Translations under genes and position numbers: made by a program
Shown here: positions 43,908 through 51,733 of the stretch, one piece after another
How the letters are laid out: each line of letters starts with the position of its first letter
Numbering within the stretch: position 1 is the first letter of the stretch
The notes under the pieces: generated by a model
Seen by the model: the letters and a program-made list of their open reading frames with translations, nothing else
What the model was told of the DNA's origin: nothing
The model's database searches: none
Assembly: GCA_945905925.1 (NCBI GenBank)
Contig: CAMDQN010000021.1
Location: 1-61,860, forward strand
DNA: 61,860 nucleotides
Direction of reading: 5' to 3'
Origin: Singulisphaera sp. GP187
GTDB taxonomy: Bacteria; Planctomycetota; Planctomycetia; Gemmatales; Gemmataceae

Positions 43908-45198
43908 AAACGACAGCCCCGTCGGGGATGATCGCGCTGCGGGGCACGCAGATGATGCCGTCGCGGATGTGGTACGAGCCGTTCGGCCCGTCCGCTTCCA
44001 GCGTGTTGTTCTGGTTGATCAACTTCACGCCGCGCCCGACGCGGCAGTCCTTGTCGAGAATCGCTCGCTCGATCACGGATCCGTCGCCGACGTTCAGATC
44101 CGGGCGCCCGACCTTGCGGTTCTCGGCGCGCTGTGCGTCGGTCTCGAACTTATCCGACCCGATGATGATCGTGTCGCGCACGGTGCAACTCACCCCGATG
44201 CGGCTGCGGACCCCGATCAGACTACGCTCGACGCGCGAGTCCGGGCCGATCACGCACCCGTCGGCCACGATGCTCTGCGCCATCGCGACCCCGTTGATTC
44301 GGCTGGCCGGCAGGTTCCGCATTCGGGTGTAAATCACACCGTCGGGTGCGAAGAAGTCGAACGGCGGGTTCGGCCCGGCCAGCGCCAGACTTGCCTCGTG
44401 GTAGCTCTTGATGGTGCCCAGGTCTTCCCAGTACCCGTCGAACAGGTGGGCGCTGATGGTCTTGGACTTGTAGTTCCGCGGGAACACCTCTTTGCCGAAG
44501 TCGGTCGCGAGCGGCTTCGCGTGCAGCACCTCGAGGAGCACGCTCGTTTTGAACAGGTAGATGCCCATGTTCGCGAGGTAGTGGCGCCCGTTGCACGCGA
44601 TTCCGCGGCGCTCGATCCACTCGGCGGAAGTGTGGTATGGCTGGCGCTCCTCGGGCGTCTTGGGCTTCTCCACGAACCCGGTGACGCGGCTCTGCGCGTC
44701 CATGCTCAACAGGCCGAACCCGCTCGTGTCCTTTTCCGGCACCGGGATCGCCGCGAGCGTGATGTCGGCGCGGGTCGCGCGGTGCGTCTCGAACAGGTGG
44801 CGGAAGTCCATGCGGTAGAGCTGGTCACCGGACAGGATGAGTACCTCGTCGGGATTCTCACGCTCGATGTACGAGAGGTTCTGACGCACCGCGTCGGCCG
44901 TTCCCTGATACCAGTCGGCCGACTCGTTCGTCTGTTGCGCGGCCAACACTTCGACGAACCCCTTGCTGAACATGTCGAACTTGTACGTGTTGGCGATGTG
45001 CCGGTGCAGGCTGACGCTGAGGAACTGCGTGAGGACGTAGATGTTGTGCAGTTCGCTGTTGATGCAATTCGAGATGGGGATATCGATGAGCCGGTATTTG
45101 CCAGCGACCGGAACCGCGGGTTTGGAGCGTGCCTTCGTGAGCGGGAATAGCCGAGTGCCACGGCCGCCCCCCAAGATGAGGGCCAGGACGGAACGCAT
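43906..45198 (-). CDS. glgC: Glucose-1-phosphate adenylyltransferase
   Basis: A 430-residue enzyme making ADP-glucose from ATP and glucose-1-phosphate, the regulated step of glycogen synthesis. The N-terminal nucleotidyltransferase motif ALILGGGRGTRLFPLTKARS, the KPAVPVAGKYRLIDIPISN block, GTADAVRQNL and the substrate loop GYWEDLGTIKSYHEASL are all present. The C-terminal part has the hexapeptide-repeat beta-helix (IGVRSRIGVSCTVRDTIIIG). Length fits the family. The start has GAGAGG upstream. No other glg genes are next to it. Confidence 0.95.
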   Translation of the reverse strand: MRSVLALILGGGRGTRLFPLTKARSKPAVPVAGKYRLIDIPISNCINSELHNIYVLTQFLSVSLHRHIANTYKFDMFSKGFVEVLAAQQTNESADWYQGTADAVRQNLSYIERENPDEVLILSGDQLYRMDFRHLFETHRATRADITLAAIPVPEKDTSGFGLLSMDAQSRVTGFVEKPKTPEERQPYHTSAEWIERRGIACNGRHYLANMGIYLFKTSVLLEVLHAKPLATDFGKEVFPRNYKSKTISAHLFDGYWEDLGTIKSYHEASLALAGPNPPFDFFAPDGVIYTRMRNLPASRINGVAMAQSIVADGCVIGPDSRVERSLIGVRSRIGVSCTVRDTIIIGSDKFETDAQRAENRKVGRPDLNVGDGSVIERAILDKDCRVGRGVKLINQNNTLEADGPNGSYHIRDGIICVPRSAIIPDGAVV

Positions 45199-45321
45199 GG
45201 GAAGAGCCTCTCGGGCTTGAAATGAACCGGCCAGGGCGAAATTAGAGAGCCGGCCGCATGTTTAGGGATGCTAACAGGGTGCTGCAACGTGTGAAAGCAG
45301 CGAGATGCAAAAAGTGTGAGT

Positions 45322-45437
45322 GCGAGTGTGAGTGTGAGGTAACAAACAGAAGAAGTGGAAGACGAGAACCAAAGCAACAGTGACTTTGGTCTTCCGTCTT
45401 CCACTTCTTCTGTTTGTTACCTCACACTCACACTCGC
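45322..45437. repeat. 53-bp hairpin between glgC and the pseudokinase gene
   Basis: Arms 45322-45374 and 45384-45437 are complementary except for a small slip near the tip. The stem contains GTGAGTGTGAGG and AACAAACAGAAGAAGTGG. The apical part is GAAGAC...GTCTTC with a 9-base loop CAACAGTGA, the exact reverse complement of the loop at 31411. It lies 8 bases past the pseudokinase stop codon. Confidence 0.9.
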
Positions 45438-45445
45438 GGTTCTCC

Positions 45446-47440
45446 TCACGCCTTGCGCGGGAGTACGTACAACGCGAACTCGACCTTGCCCACGCGAACG
45501 TCGTTTAGTCCCACGGAAACCAACCCCGGCGAACGGCCCTCGGCGCTTTCCCAAGGGATGTGCAGGTCGAACCCGAGTTTTTGCGGCTGACCACGCCACA
45601 CAAACTTCATCAGCGTCGTTGCGATGCCGGCGTTCGCGACCGACACATGCACGGCCGGTTCCGCCCCGCGTGAAACCTCGCGCAACAGATATCCGGTGCC
45701 GATCAGTTCTGCGTCGTGCTGGAATGCTCGCGACAAGGTGCGCACGTTTGCGGCTGTGTCGGGCGTGTGCAGGAAGATGGTGAGTCGCACCGTTTGTCCG
45801 GGGTTCGTGGCCGACGGGCCGAACACGCTCACCTGAACTGCGTCTCGCGGAGACTGCCAGAACAACAGGTTCCGCCGTAGTTTCTTCCAGACGACCGAGT
45901 TCGCGGGCGGACCCTCCGCGGTGGCGGGTTTCGTTCGCGTGCCCGAAGGTTCGTCCGGTGGCGTGTCTTCCGCGTCGGTCGTGTGCCACTGCACAGGGGT
46001 CGGTGCGGAGAGCCGCGGGTCGGGCGGCGGGGGCGGGCAAGTTGCGCCGTCCTCGTTCAGCGCGCCGAGAAGCCGATTCGCCATGACCGGTTGTCCTGAA
46101 CGAGCGGGCGACGGTGGCAGACTGGGCGCGGGCGTGTGAGCGGGGCACAGCGGGGACGAGACGCCGCCCAGCGCCTCCGCGGGGACGCGGGTCCGGTCGG
46201 GGATCGCGTCGGGCACGGTTTCGGCCGCGTCGGGCAGGTCGAACCTGACCGACGCGTCGGAGTCGTCGCGCGCGGCGGGGCGCAGCGCCCCGGATCCGGT
46301 CGCGGTCCACGAGACCGACCCGCTCGTGTCGCGCCCCTTCTGGAGGCGCGAAAGCATCAGCGATTCCGGCTCGTCCGGTTCGGCGAGCGGCAGCGGACCG
46401 GAAATGGTCAGCGCCGCCAATTGCTGTTCCAACTCGCCGAGCGACGCGAACCGATCGGCTGGGTCTGGAGCCATCATCCGGTCCAGAACGGCGGCGAGTT
46501 CGGGCGGCACGTCAGGGTTCACAACCGCGACCGACGGCGGCGGTCCGAGCCGCTTCGCGCGGAGCTGTTCGGACAGCGCCGGGTGCGGGTATGGAGGCAG
46601 CCCGGTGAGCGCGAAGTATCCCAACGCGCCGAGTGCGTACTGATCGGCCGCTGGGGTGGGCACCAGTGGCGACACCGCGAGTTCGGGCGCGGCGAACGCG
46701 AGCACACCGGCCGAGGCGAACGCGGTCGACATCGTATCGAACAGCGACTCGTCGGCGTCCAGGTTCTGCGCGAGGAGCGCCCCGGCGCCGAGTTCGAGCA
46801 GGAGCGGCAGACCGTTCGGCGCGAGGCTCACGCAACTCGGGGTGATCGCACCGTGCGCGACCCCGCCCGCGTGACACGTCGCGAGCGCGTTCGCCAAGTG
46901 CCCGAGCATCGCGACCGCGTCACCCGCGGGCATCGGCCCGCCCGCGTCCACACTCTCGGAGAGCCGCATGCCCGCGTCTTGTGGCCAGACGAGGTAGTGG
47001 AACCCGTTTGCCGAATCCACTTCGACCAGGGGAACGACGGCGGGGTGTGCGACCCTGGCCGCGAGAGTACGCGCGAGTTGCTTCGCCTGCCGAGCCTTCC
47101 ACAAACTGCGGAGTGGTATCACGCGAACCGCGAACGTGCCTGGCTTGGTGGCGTGTCCGGCGGTGAACAACGGCCCGAACGTGCCCCGTCCCGCGACCCC
47201 CGTGAGCCGGTACGGGCCGAGAACCAGAAGTGCTGCTTCGCCCACGCGTGCGTGCCTGGCCTGGAACGCGGTCAACGCGCCGTGCTGAACGAGGTGGTCC
47301 GCGAGGGCTTCCGCGTTCCCACCTGGGAACTCGGCCAGCAACTCGTTGAGTTTCGTCGGGTCAACGACGCGATAACGGGCCAACTCGTCGGCGAGGGCTG
47401 TAGCATCGCCCACGGAGTTCGCGACGAGCGGAGGTGGCAT
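45446..47440 (-). CDS. Pseudokinase (Ser/Thr kinase fold lacking catalytic residues)
   Basis: A 664-residue protein with the planctomycete N-terminal helical region (LADELARYRVVDPTKLNELL, LVQHGALTAFQARHARVG) followed by a kinase fold. The glycine loop GRGTFGPLF is recognisable, but the ATP lysine is replaced (FAVRVIPL), HRD becomes HGA in AHGAITPSCVSL, and DFG becomes ELG. ADQYALGALGYFALTG and the C-lobe are kept. After a Pro/Ser/Asp-rich linker (about 380-510) there is a C-terminal beta-rich domain (LLFWQSPRDAVQVSVFGPSA onward). Catalysis is therefore unlikely; it may bind phosphoproteins or nucleotides as a scaffold. I chose ATG 47440; the frame is open to 47932 but upstream it looks like non-coding. 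Confidence 0.8.
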   Translation of the reverse strand: MPPPLVANSVGDATALADELARYRVVDPTKLNELLAEFPGGNAEALADHLVQHGALTAFQARHARVGEAALLVLGPYRLTGVAGRGTFGPLFTAGHATKPGTFAVRVIPLRSLWKARQAKQLARTLAARVAHPAVVPLVEVDSANGFHYLVWPQDAGMRLSESVDAGGPMPAGDAVAMLGHLANALATCHAGGVAHGAITPSCVSLAPNGLPLLLELGAGALLAQNLDADESLFDTMSTAFASAGVLAFAAPELAVSPLVPTPAADQYALGALGYFALTGLPPYPHPALSEQLRAKRLGPPPSVAVVNPDVPPELAAVLDRMMAPDPADRFASLGELEQQLAALTISGPLPLAEPDEPESLMLSRLQKGRDTSGSVSWTATGSGALRPAARDDSDASVRFDLPDAAETVPDAIPDRTRVPAEALGGVSSPLCPAHTPAPSLPPSPARSGQPVMANRLLGALNEDGATCPPPPPDPRLSAPTPVQWHTTDAEDTPPDEPSGTRTKPATAEGPPANSVVWKKLRRNLLFWQSPRDAVQVSVFGPSATNPGQTVRLTIFLHTPDTAANVRTLSRAFQHDAELIGTGYLLREVSRGAEPAVHVSVANAGIATTLMKFVWRGQPQKLGFDLHIPWESAEGRSPGLVSVGLNDVRVGKVEFALYVLPRKA

Positions 47441-47707
47441 GGGAATCGAGCGGGGTAGTCGGTTTGTGTCGTGCCTAACAACCGCGACGGGGGCGTAACC
47501 TCGCCTGCCACGGCGCGACACGTATCCCAGTATAGAACACGTTTCCGGTCGTGCCGGTCCTGACGAGCGGGGCGACGCGGGAGAGTTTAGCGACCCGCCT
47601 CGCGACGCGGCGTTTCGCTTGTCGCGGACACGTTCGCGCGGTAGGAAAACACCACGCCGGCCCCGGAACAACCCCGGGGCCGTTCGCATTGTGTTTAGGA
47701 GAGTCCG

Positions 47708-49015
47708 ATGCCACCGGCGCCGCTGTCGCGGTCGGGGAAGTCCCGCCGCACCACCGATTCGCCCATCAGTTACTTCATCCAGAAGGCGCTCGACACGCCA
47801 GGCCTCATCTCGTTCGCCGCGGGGTTGGTCGATGAAGGCTCGTTGCCGGTGGACGAAGTTGGCATTGCGGTCGCGGAGATCGTATCCGACCCGACTTCGG
47901 GCCGCGCCGCGCTCCAGTACGGTTCCACGCAAGGCTCAACGGAACTGCGCGAACAGGTGCTGAACTTGGTGTGCGACGCCGACGGCGTGCGCCCTTCGGA
48001 CGTGAACCTCACTGCCGCCGACGTGTGTATCACAACCGGGTCGCAACAACTGCTGTACCTGCTCGGTGAAGTGCTGTTCGACCCGTGCGACATTGTGATA
48101 ACCGAAGCCCCGTCGTACTTCGTGTTCCACAGCCTGTTGCAGTCGCACGGGGCGAAGGTGCTGACGGTGCCGATCGACGCCGGCGGCATGAAGATGGACG
48201 CGCTGGAATCGCTGCTCGAACGGCTCCGCCGTTCTGGTGAGTTGTCGCGCGTGAAGGTGATCTACACCGTCGATTACTTCCAGAACCCGACCGGGTTGAC
48301 GCTCGCGGTGGACCGCCGCGCGAAGTTGGTGGAACTGGCGCGGCGGTTCAGCACGGATCACCGCATCATCATCCTCGAAGACGCTGCATACCGCGAACTG
48401 CGGTTCACCGGGCCGGATCTTCCGAGCGTGAAGCGGTTCGACCTGACGAACGAGTTCGTTGTGTACACCAGCACATTCTCGAAGCCGTGCGCGCCCGGTC
48501 TGAAGACCGGTTATGCGCTCATGCCGCCGGACATGATGAAACCGATGATGCACCTGAAGGGGAGCCACGACTTCGGCTCCGCGAACCTGTCGCAACACAT
48601 CGCATCGCGGCTGATAGCGTCCGGTGCATACGCAAAGCACGCGGAGGAACTGCGGAACGTGTATCGCAAGAAGCGCGATCTGATGCTCAGCGCGCTGGAC
48701 GCGGAGTTCGGGGATTTCCCGGCCGCGAGTTGGACCGTGCCGGCGGGCGGGTTCTACGTGTGGCTGACCCTCGACGGCATCGACACCGGTCCGAATGGCG
48801 AGTTGGTGTTGGCGGCGCTGGAAACCGGCGTGATGTACGTTCCAGGCGAGTTCGGCCACGTGCCCGACGAAGCCGGGCGCGTGCCGAACAACGAGTGCCG
48901 GTTATGTTTCGGCGTGGCAACGGAAGAGCAAGTGACGGAAGGCATCCGCCGCTTGCGGAAGGCGTGCGCCGCTCTCAGCGAAGGGAATCGCACGAAGGTG
49001 AAGACTGGTGTGTGA
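47708..49015 (+). CDS. PLP-dependent class I/II aminotransferase (2-aminoadipate aminotransferase-like)
   Basis: A 435-residue fold-type I aminotransferase. Visible blocks are ISFAAGLVDEGSLPVDE, LQYGSTQGSTELREQV, ITTGSQQLLYLLGEVL, the aspartate region YTVDYFQNPTGLTL, and the PLP lysine in YTSTFSKPCAPGLKTGY. The FNNP-like variant QNPTG and N-terminal pattern match LysN/2-aminoadipate or multi-substrate aminotransferases. The exact donor cannot be told. AGGAGAG lies upstream of the ATG. A GC hairpin in the leader (47658-47682) may affect expression. Confidence 0.88.
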   Translation: MPPAPLSRSGKSRRTTDSPISYFIQKALDTPGLISFAAGLVDEGSLPVDEVGIAVAEIVSDPTSGRAALQYGSTQGSTELREQVLNLVCDADGVRPSDVNLTAADVCITTGSQQLLYLLGEVLFDPCDIVITEAPSYFVFHSLLQSHGAKVLTVPIDAGGMKMDALESLLERLRRSGELSRVKVIYTVDYFQNPTGLTLAVDRRAKLVELARRFSTDHRIIILEDAAYRELRFTGPDLPSVKRFDLTNEFVVYTSTFSKPCAPGLKTGYALMPPDMMKPMMHLKGSHDFGSANLSQHIASRLIASGAYAKHAEELRNVYRKKRDLMLSALDAEFGDFPAASWTVPAGGFYVWLTLDGIDTGPNGELVLAALETGVMYVPGEFGHVPDEAGRVPNNECRLCFGVATEEQVTEGIRRLRKACAALSEGNRTKVKTGV

Positions 49016-49154
49016 TCTCACTCGGTCGGGGGCTTTGCTTCTAATCGTTTCTTCCGCCGTGCCAACGCTTTCTTGAGTGGCGTGTCTGGCGACGGCGGAT
49101 TGTCCAAGAGCGACAAGAGCAACGCCCGTTTTTGTCTATTCTCCGACTTTATTT

Positions 49155-49190
49155 CTCACTTAGGTGAGGGGGTTGGGGGAGAGGTTCTTC
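49155..49190. repeat. Solo right arm of the C/G-rich palindromic repeat
   Basis: Bases 49155-49190 match the right arm of the family (TAGGTGAGGGGGTTGGGGGAG, ending GAGGTTCTT) but no left arm is present. It lies about 100 bases upstream of the kinase-FGE start codon in the 276-base gap after the aminotransferase gene. Confidence 0.75.
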
Positions 49191-49291
49191 CGCCGACCGC
49201 CGGGCTTGTGGACTGCTCTCACCTCGCTTACACTCTATTCGTAACTTGCATTTTTGCGGCCAATCATATTCTCCGTTCTGGAGGCGTCGTT

Positions 49292-51520
49292 ATGCCTCGT
49301 TTGCAGGCTCTGTTGGAGTGCGTCGGCCAGGCGTTCTCTGAAAAGGGCCGTAAGGCTCTCCTGGGCCAGTGGGCTTTCGCAGACCTGTTGCCCGATATCG
49401 CGCGGGTCGCGCTCGACCACGCGCACAGGAAACTCCCCGGCGCGGACCTGCCCGCGGCGATCGCCGACTGCGCCGCTGTCGATGCGCACGAGTACGAGCG
49501 GCGCCTGGGCGAACTCATTACCGACCTCGCGACCTTACACCCCGTTCCCAAGGTCGAACTCACGGCCTACCTCCGCGCGCTGCCGGTCGCGATGCGCCAG
49601 AACCTGCGCCGCCCGTCGGACCCCGAGGGCCATACAGTCCCGGAGAAGTTCTCACCGAGCAAGCCGGAAGAGTTCGCGTTGTTTCTCCCACCACGGATTC
49701 CGCGATTCCGCCCCGGCGACAAGCCCGCCGGCCTTGACAACTGGACCCTCATCGAACTCCGCGCTCTGGGCCGGAACTCCGAACTCTGGCGTGCCGAAGA
49801 CACGGAACAATCCGAACTCTCGCCCACCGCCCTCAAATTCGTGACCGACCCCGACTCGCGTGACCGCGTGAAGGCCGGCGCCGAGGAATTCGCACGCGCG
49901 TTCGACCTTAACGACGTGGCTGGCGTGCTGCCGCTGCGATCGGTGTACCAGGAAACGGACCCGCCGTGCCTCGAAATGTCCTTCGTGAGTGGCTACGACC
50001 TCGCGGGCCTGATGTTCGACTGGAAGTGGCGCTACGATGGCGCCAAGCCGGAAGCGGCGCTGAAACTGATCCGACGGCTCGCGTCGATCGTCGCGAAGGC
50101 GCACGAGAAGCACGTGATCCACCGCGACCTGAAACCGAGTAACGTGCTCTTGCACCCGATCGAGGGAGGCAAGTTCACCATGTCGGTGAGCGACTTCGGC
50201 TGGGGCCAACTCGAGAGCGCGGGGGCGATCGAACGCGCCAAGAGCGGGTCGCGGAACGAGCAGCAGCGACTCGCCCAGCGCGGCGCCGCGACGAACCTCT
50301 ACGCGTCCCCGCAACAGGCGAAGAAAGAACCCGCCGCGCCGACCGACGATGTTCACGCGATTGGCGTCATCTGGTATCAGTTGCTCCGGCGTGACCCCAC
50401 GGCCGCGGTCCCGTTCGGTTCGGAATGGATCGAGGAACTCAGGCCCGCCGGGTTCACCGATTCGCAGGCGCGTGTCCTGCAAGCGTGTCTCAGCACGCGC
50501 GCCGACAAGCGGCCCAAGAACGCGGCGGCGCTCGTCGAGGCGCTAACGGGCGTGACGGTGGCGCCACCCGACCCCGCCGGGCCGCCCGCCGGGTCCAAGT
50601 TGCCCTCGCTGAAGAACCCCAGTTCCGCCATCCTCGGACCCACAGCGACATCGCTCACGACACCGCGAGCGAAGGAAAATCCTTCCACATCAGGCGGCGC
50701 AGCGGCTGCCGCGGGCGCAGCGGCCGCGCTGCTCGCAGCGGCGGGCGGGGGGCCGCTCACTGCCGGAGGTCCCAATACGTCCAACGCCGGCACCATCCGG
50801 CTCCTGAGGAACTCCGTCGGCATGACGTTCGCGCGTGTCCCCGCAGGCTTGTTCCGCATGGGCGACGACGCTTCCGGTCGGCCCCACGAGGCTCCGGTTC
50901 ACGAGGTCAGGATCGCGCGCCCGTTCTACCTGGCCGTGACGCCGATTACGCAGGCGCAGTACGAGGCGGTGAACGGCAAGAACCCGAGCAAGTTCACCCG
51001 CTCCCGCGGCGGCGCCGACCACCCAGTCGAACACGTGAGCTGGGAGCAGGCGCTCCAGTTCTGCGAAAAACTCGCGCAGTTGCCCGACGAACAGGTTCAC
51101 CGGCGCAAGTACCGGTTGCCAACGGAAGCCGAGTGGGAGTACGCGTGCCGAGCCGGAACCACCACCGATTTCTCGTGCGGGGACAAGATCACCGGCAAGG
51201 ACGCGCTGTTCGCCGGGTCCGGCCACAAACTCGCCGGGAAGAGCACCTGTCCGGTCTCGCAGTTTCCTCCCAACGCGTTCGGTCTCCACGACCTGCACGG
51301 GAACGTGCAGGAGTGGGTGAACGACTGGTTCGACGAATACTACTATTTTGAAAGCCCGCCCGTGGACCCGACCGGGCCGAAGCACGGCCAGTTGCGCGTG
51401 GTCCGCGGTGGTGCGTGGAGTCTGCCCGCGATCGAGGCCCGCAGTGCCGCCCGGCGCGGTCACGCCCCGGACTCGGCGTCCGAGGTTATCGGCTTCCGCG
51501 TCGTGCTGGAAGTGGGGTAG
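49292..51520 (+). CDS. Ser/Thr kinase fused to a formylglycine-generating-enzyme (FGE/SUMF1) domain
   Basis: A 742-residue protein in three parts. Residues 1-130 are a helical domain (LQALLECVGQAFSEKGRKAL) of unknown family, perhaps a recruitment domain. A kinase domain follows at about 150-420 with a weak glycine loop, ALKF lysine, HRDLKPSNVLL and SDFGWGQ; its activation-loop end is NLYASPQQ instead of APE. After an Ala/Gly-rich linker, the last 230 residues are an FGE-sulfatase domain (RMGDDASGRPHEAPVHEV, YRLPTEAEWEYACRAG, GLHDLHGNVQEWVNDWF, RVVRGGAW, IGFRVVLE). Cysteines typical of active FGE are not evident, so this may be a binding module. ATG 49292 has GGAGG upstream. Confidence 0.87.
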   Translation: MPRLQALLECVGQAFSEKGRKALLGQWAFADLLPDIARVALDHAHRKLPGADLPAAIADCAAVDAHEYERRLGELITDLATLHPVPKVELTAYLRALPVAMRQNLRRPSDPEGHTVPEKFSPSKPEEFALFLPPRIPRFRPGDKPAGLDNWTLIELRALGRNSELWRAEDTEQSELSPTALKFVTDPDSRDRVKAGAEEFARAFDLNDVAGVLPLRSVYQETDPPCLEMSFVSGYDLAGLMFDWKWRYDGAKPEAALKLIRRLASIVAKAHEKHVIHRDLKPSNVLLHPIEGGKFTMSVSDFGWGQLESAGAIERAKSGSRNEQQRLAQRGAATNLYASPQQAKKEPAAPTDDVHAIGVIWYQLLRRDPTAAVPFGSEWIEELRPAGFTDSQARVLQACLSTRADKRPKNAAALVEALTGVTVAPPDPAGPPAGSKLPSLKNPSSAILGPTATSLTTPRAKENPSTSGGAAAAAGAAAALLAAAGGGPLTAGGPNTSNAGTIRLLRNSVGMTFARVPAGLFRMGDDASGRPHEAPVHEVRIARPFYLAVTPITQAQYEAVNGKNPSKFTRSRGGADHPVEHVSWEQALQFCEKLAQLPDEQVHRRKYRLPTEAEWEYACRAGTTTDFSCGDKITGKDALFAGSGHKLAGKSTCPVSQFPPNAFGLHDLHGNVQEWVNDWFDEYYYFESPPVDPTGPKHGQLRVVRGGAWSLPAIEARSAARRGHAPDSASEVIGFRVVLEVG

Positions 51521-51733
51521 GGCGCAAAACCTCCCTCCGCTAACAAGGAAGGGTGAAGCCGCGAGCGTTCAGGTGCCGCGACTCGCGAAGCCGCGAGCGG
51601 CATTCCTTCCCTTCGAGGAAGGGTTTGGGGACCGAAACCCCGAAAAGACCACCCTGCGGTTGCCCTTGACGCACGCCGCTTCCGCCGGTTCTACTCGCAG
51701 CAGAACGCTCGCGCCCTCAACCGGGACACGCTT

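Noticed and set aside
47466-47522. GTGTCGTGCC and GGCGCGACAC ends resembling the closing helix of the RNA-like element.
   Set aside because: Only a short space separates them and none of the conserved internal blocks is present.
49073-49291. N-terminal extension of the kinase-FGE frame.
   Set aside because: It translates a solo palindrome arm (HLGEGVGGEV) and lacks a ribosome site, whereas ATG 49292 has GGAGG.
51530-51630. Another C/G palindrome copy between the kinase-FGE and TPR genes.
   Set aside because: Only short local hairpins (such as CCTTCC/GGAAGG and GCCGC/GCGGC) are present; the arms do not match the family core, so it is at most a decayed terminator region.
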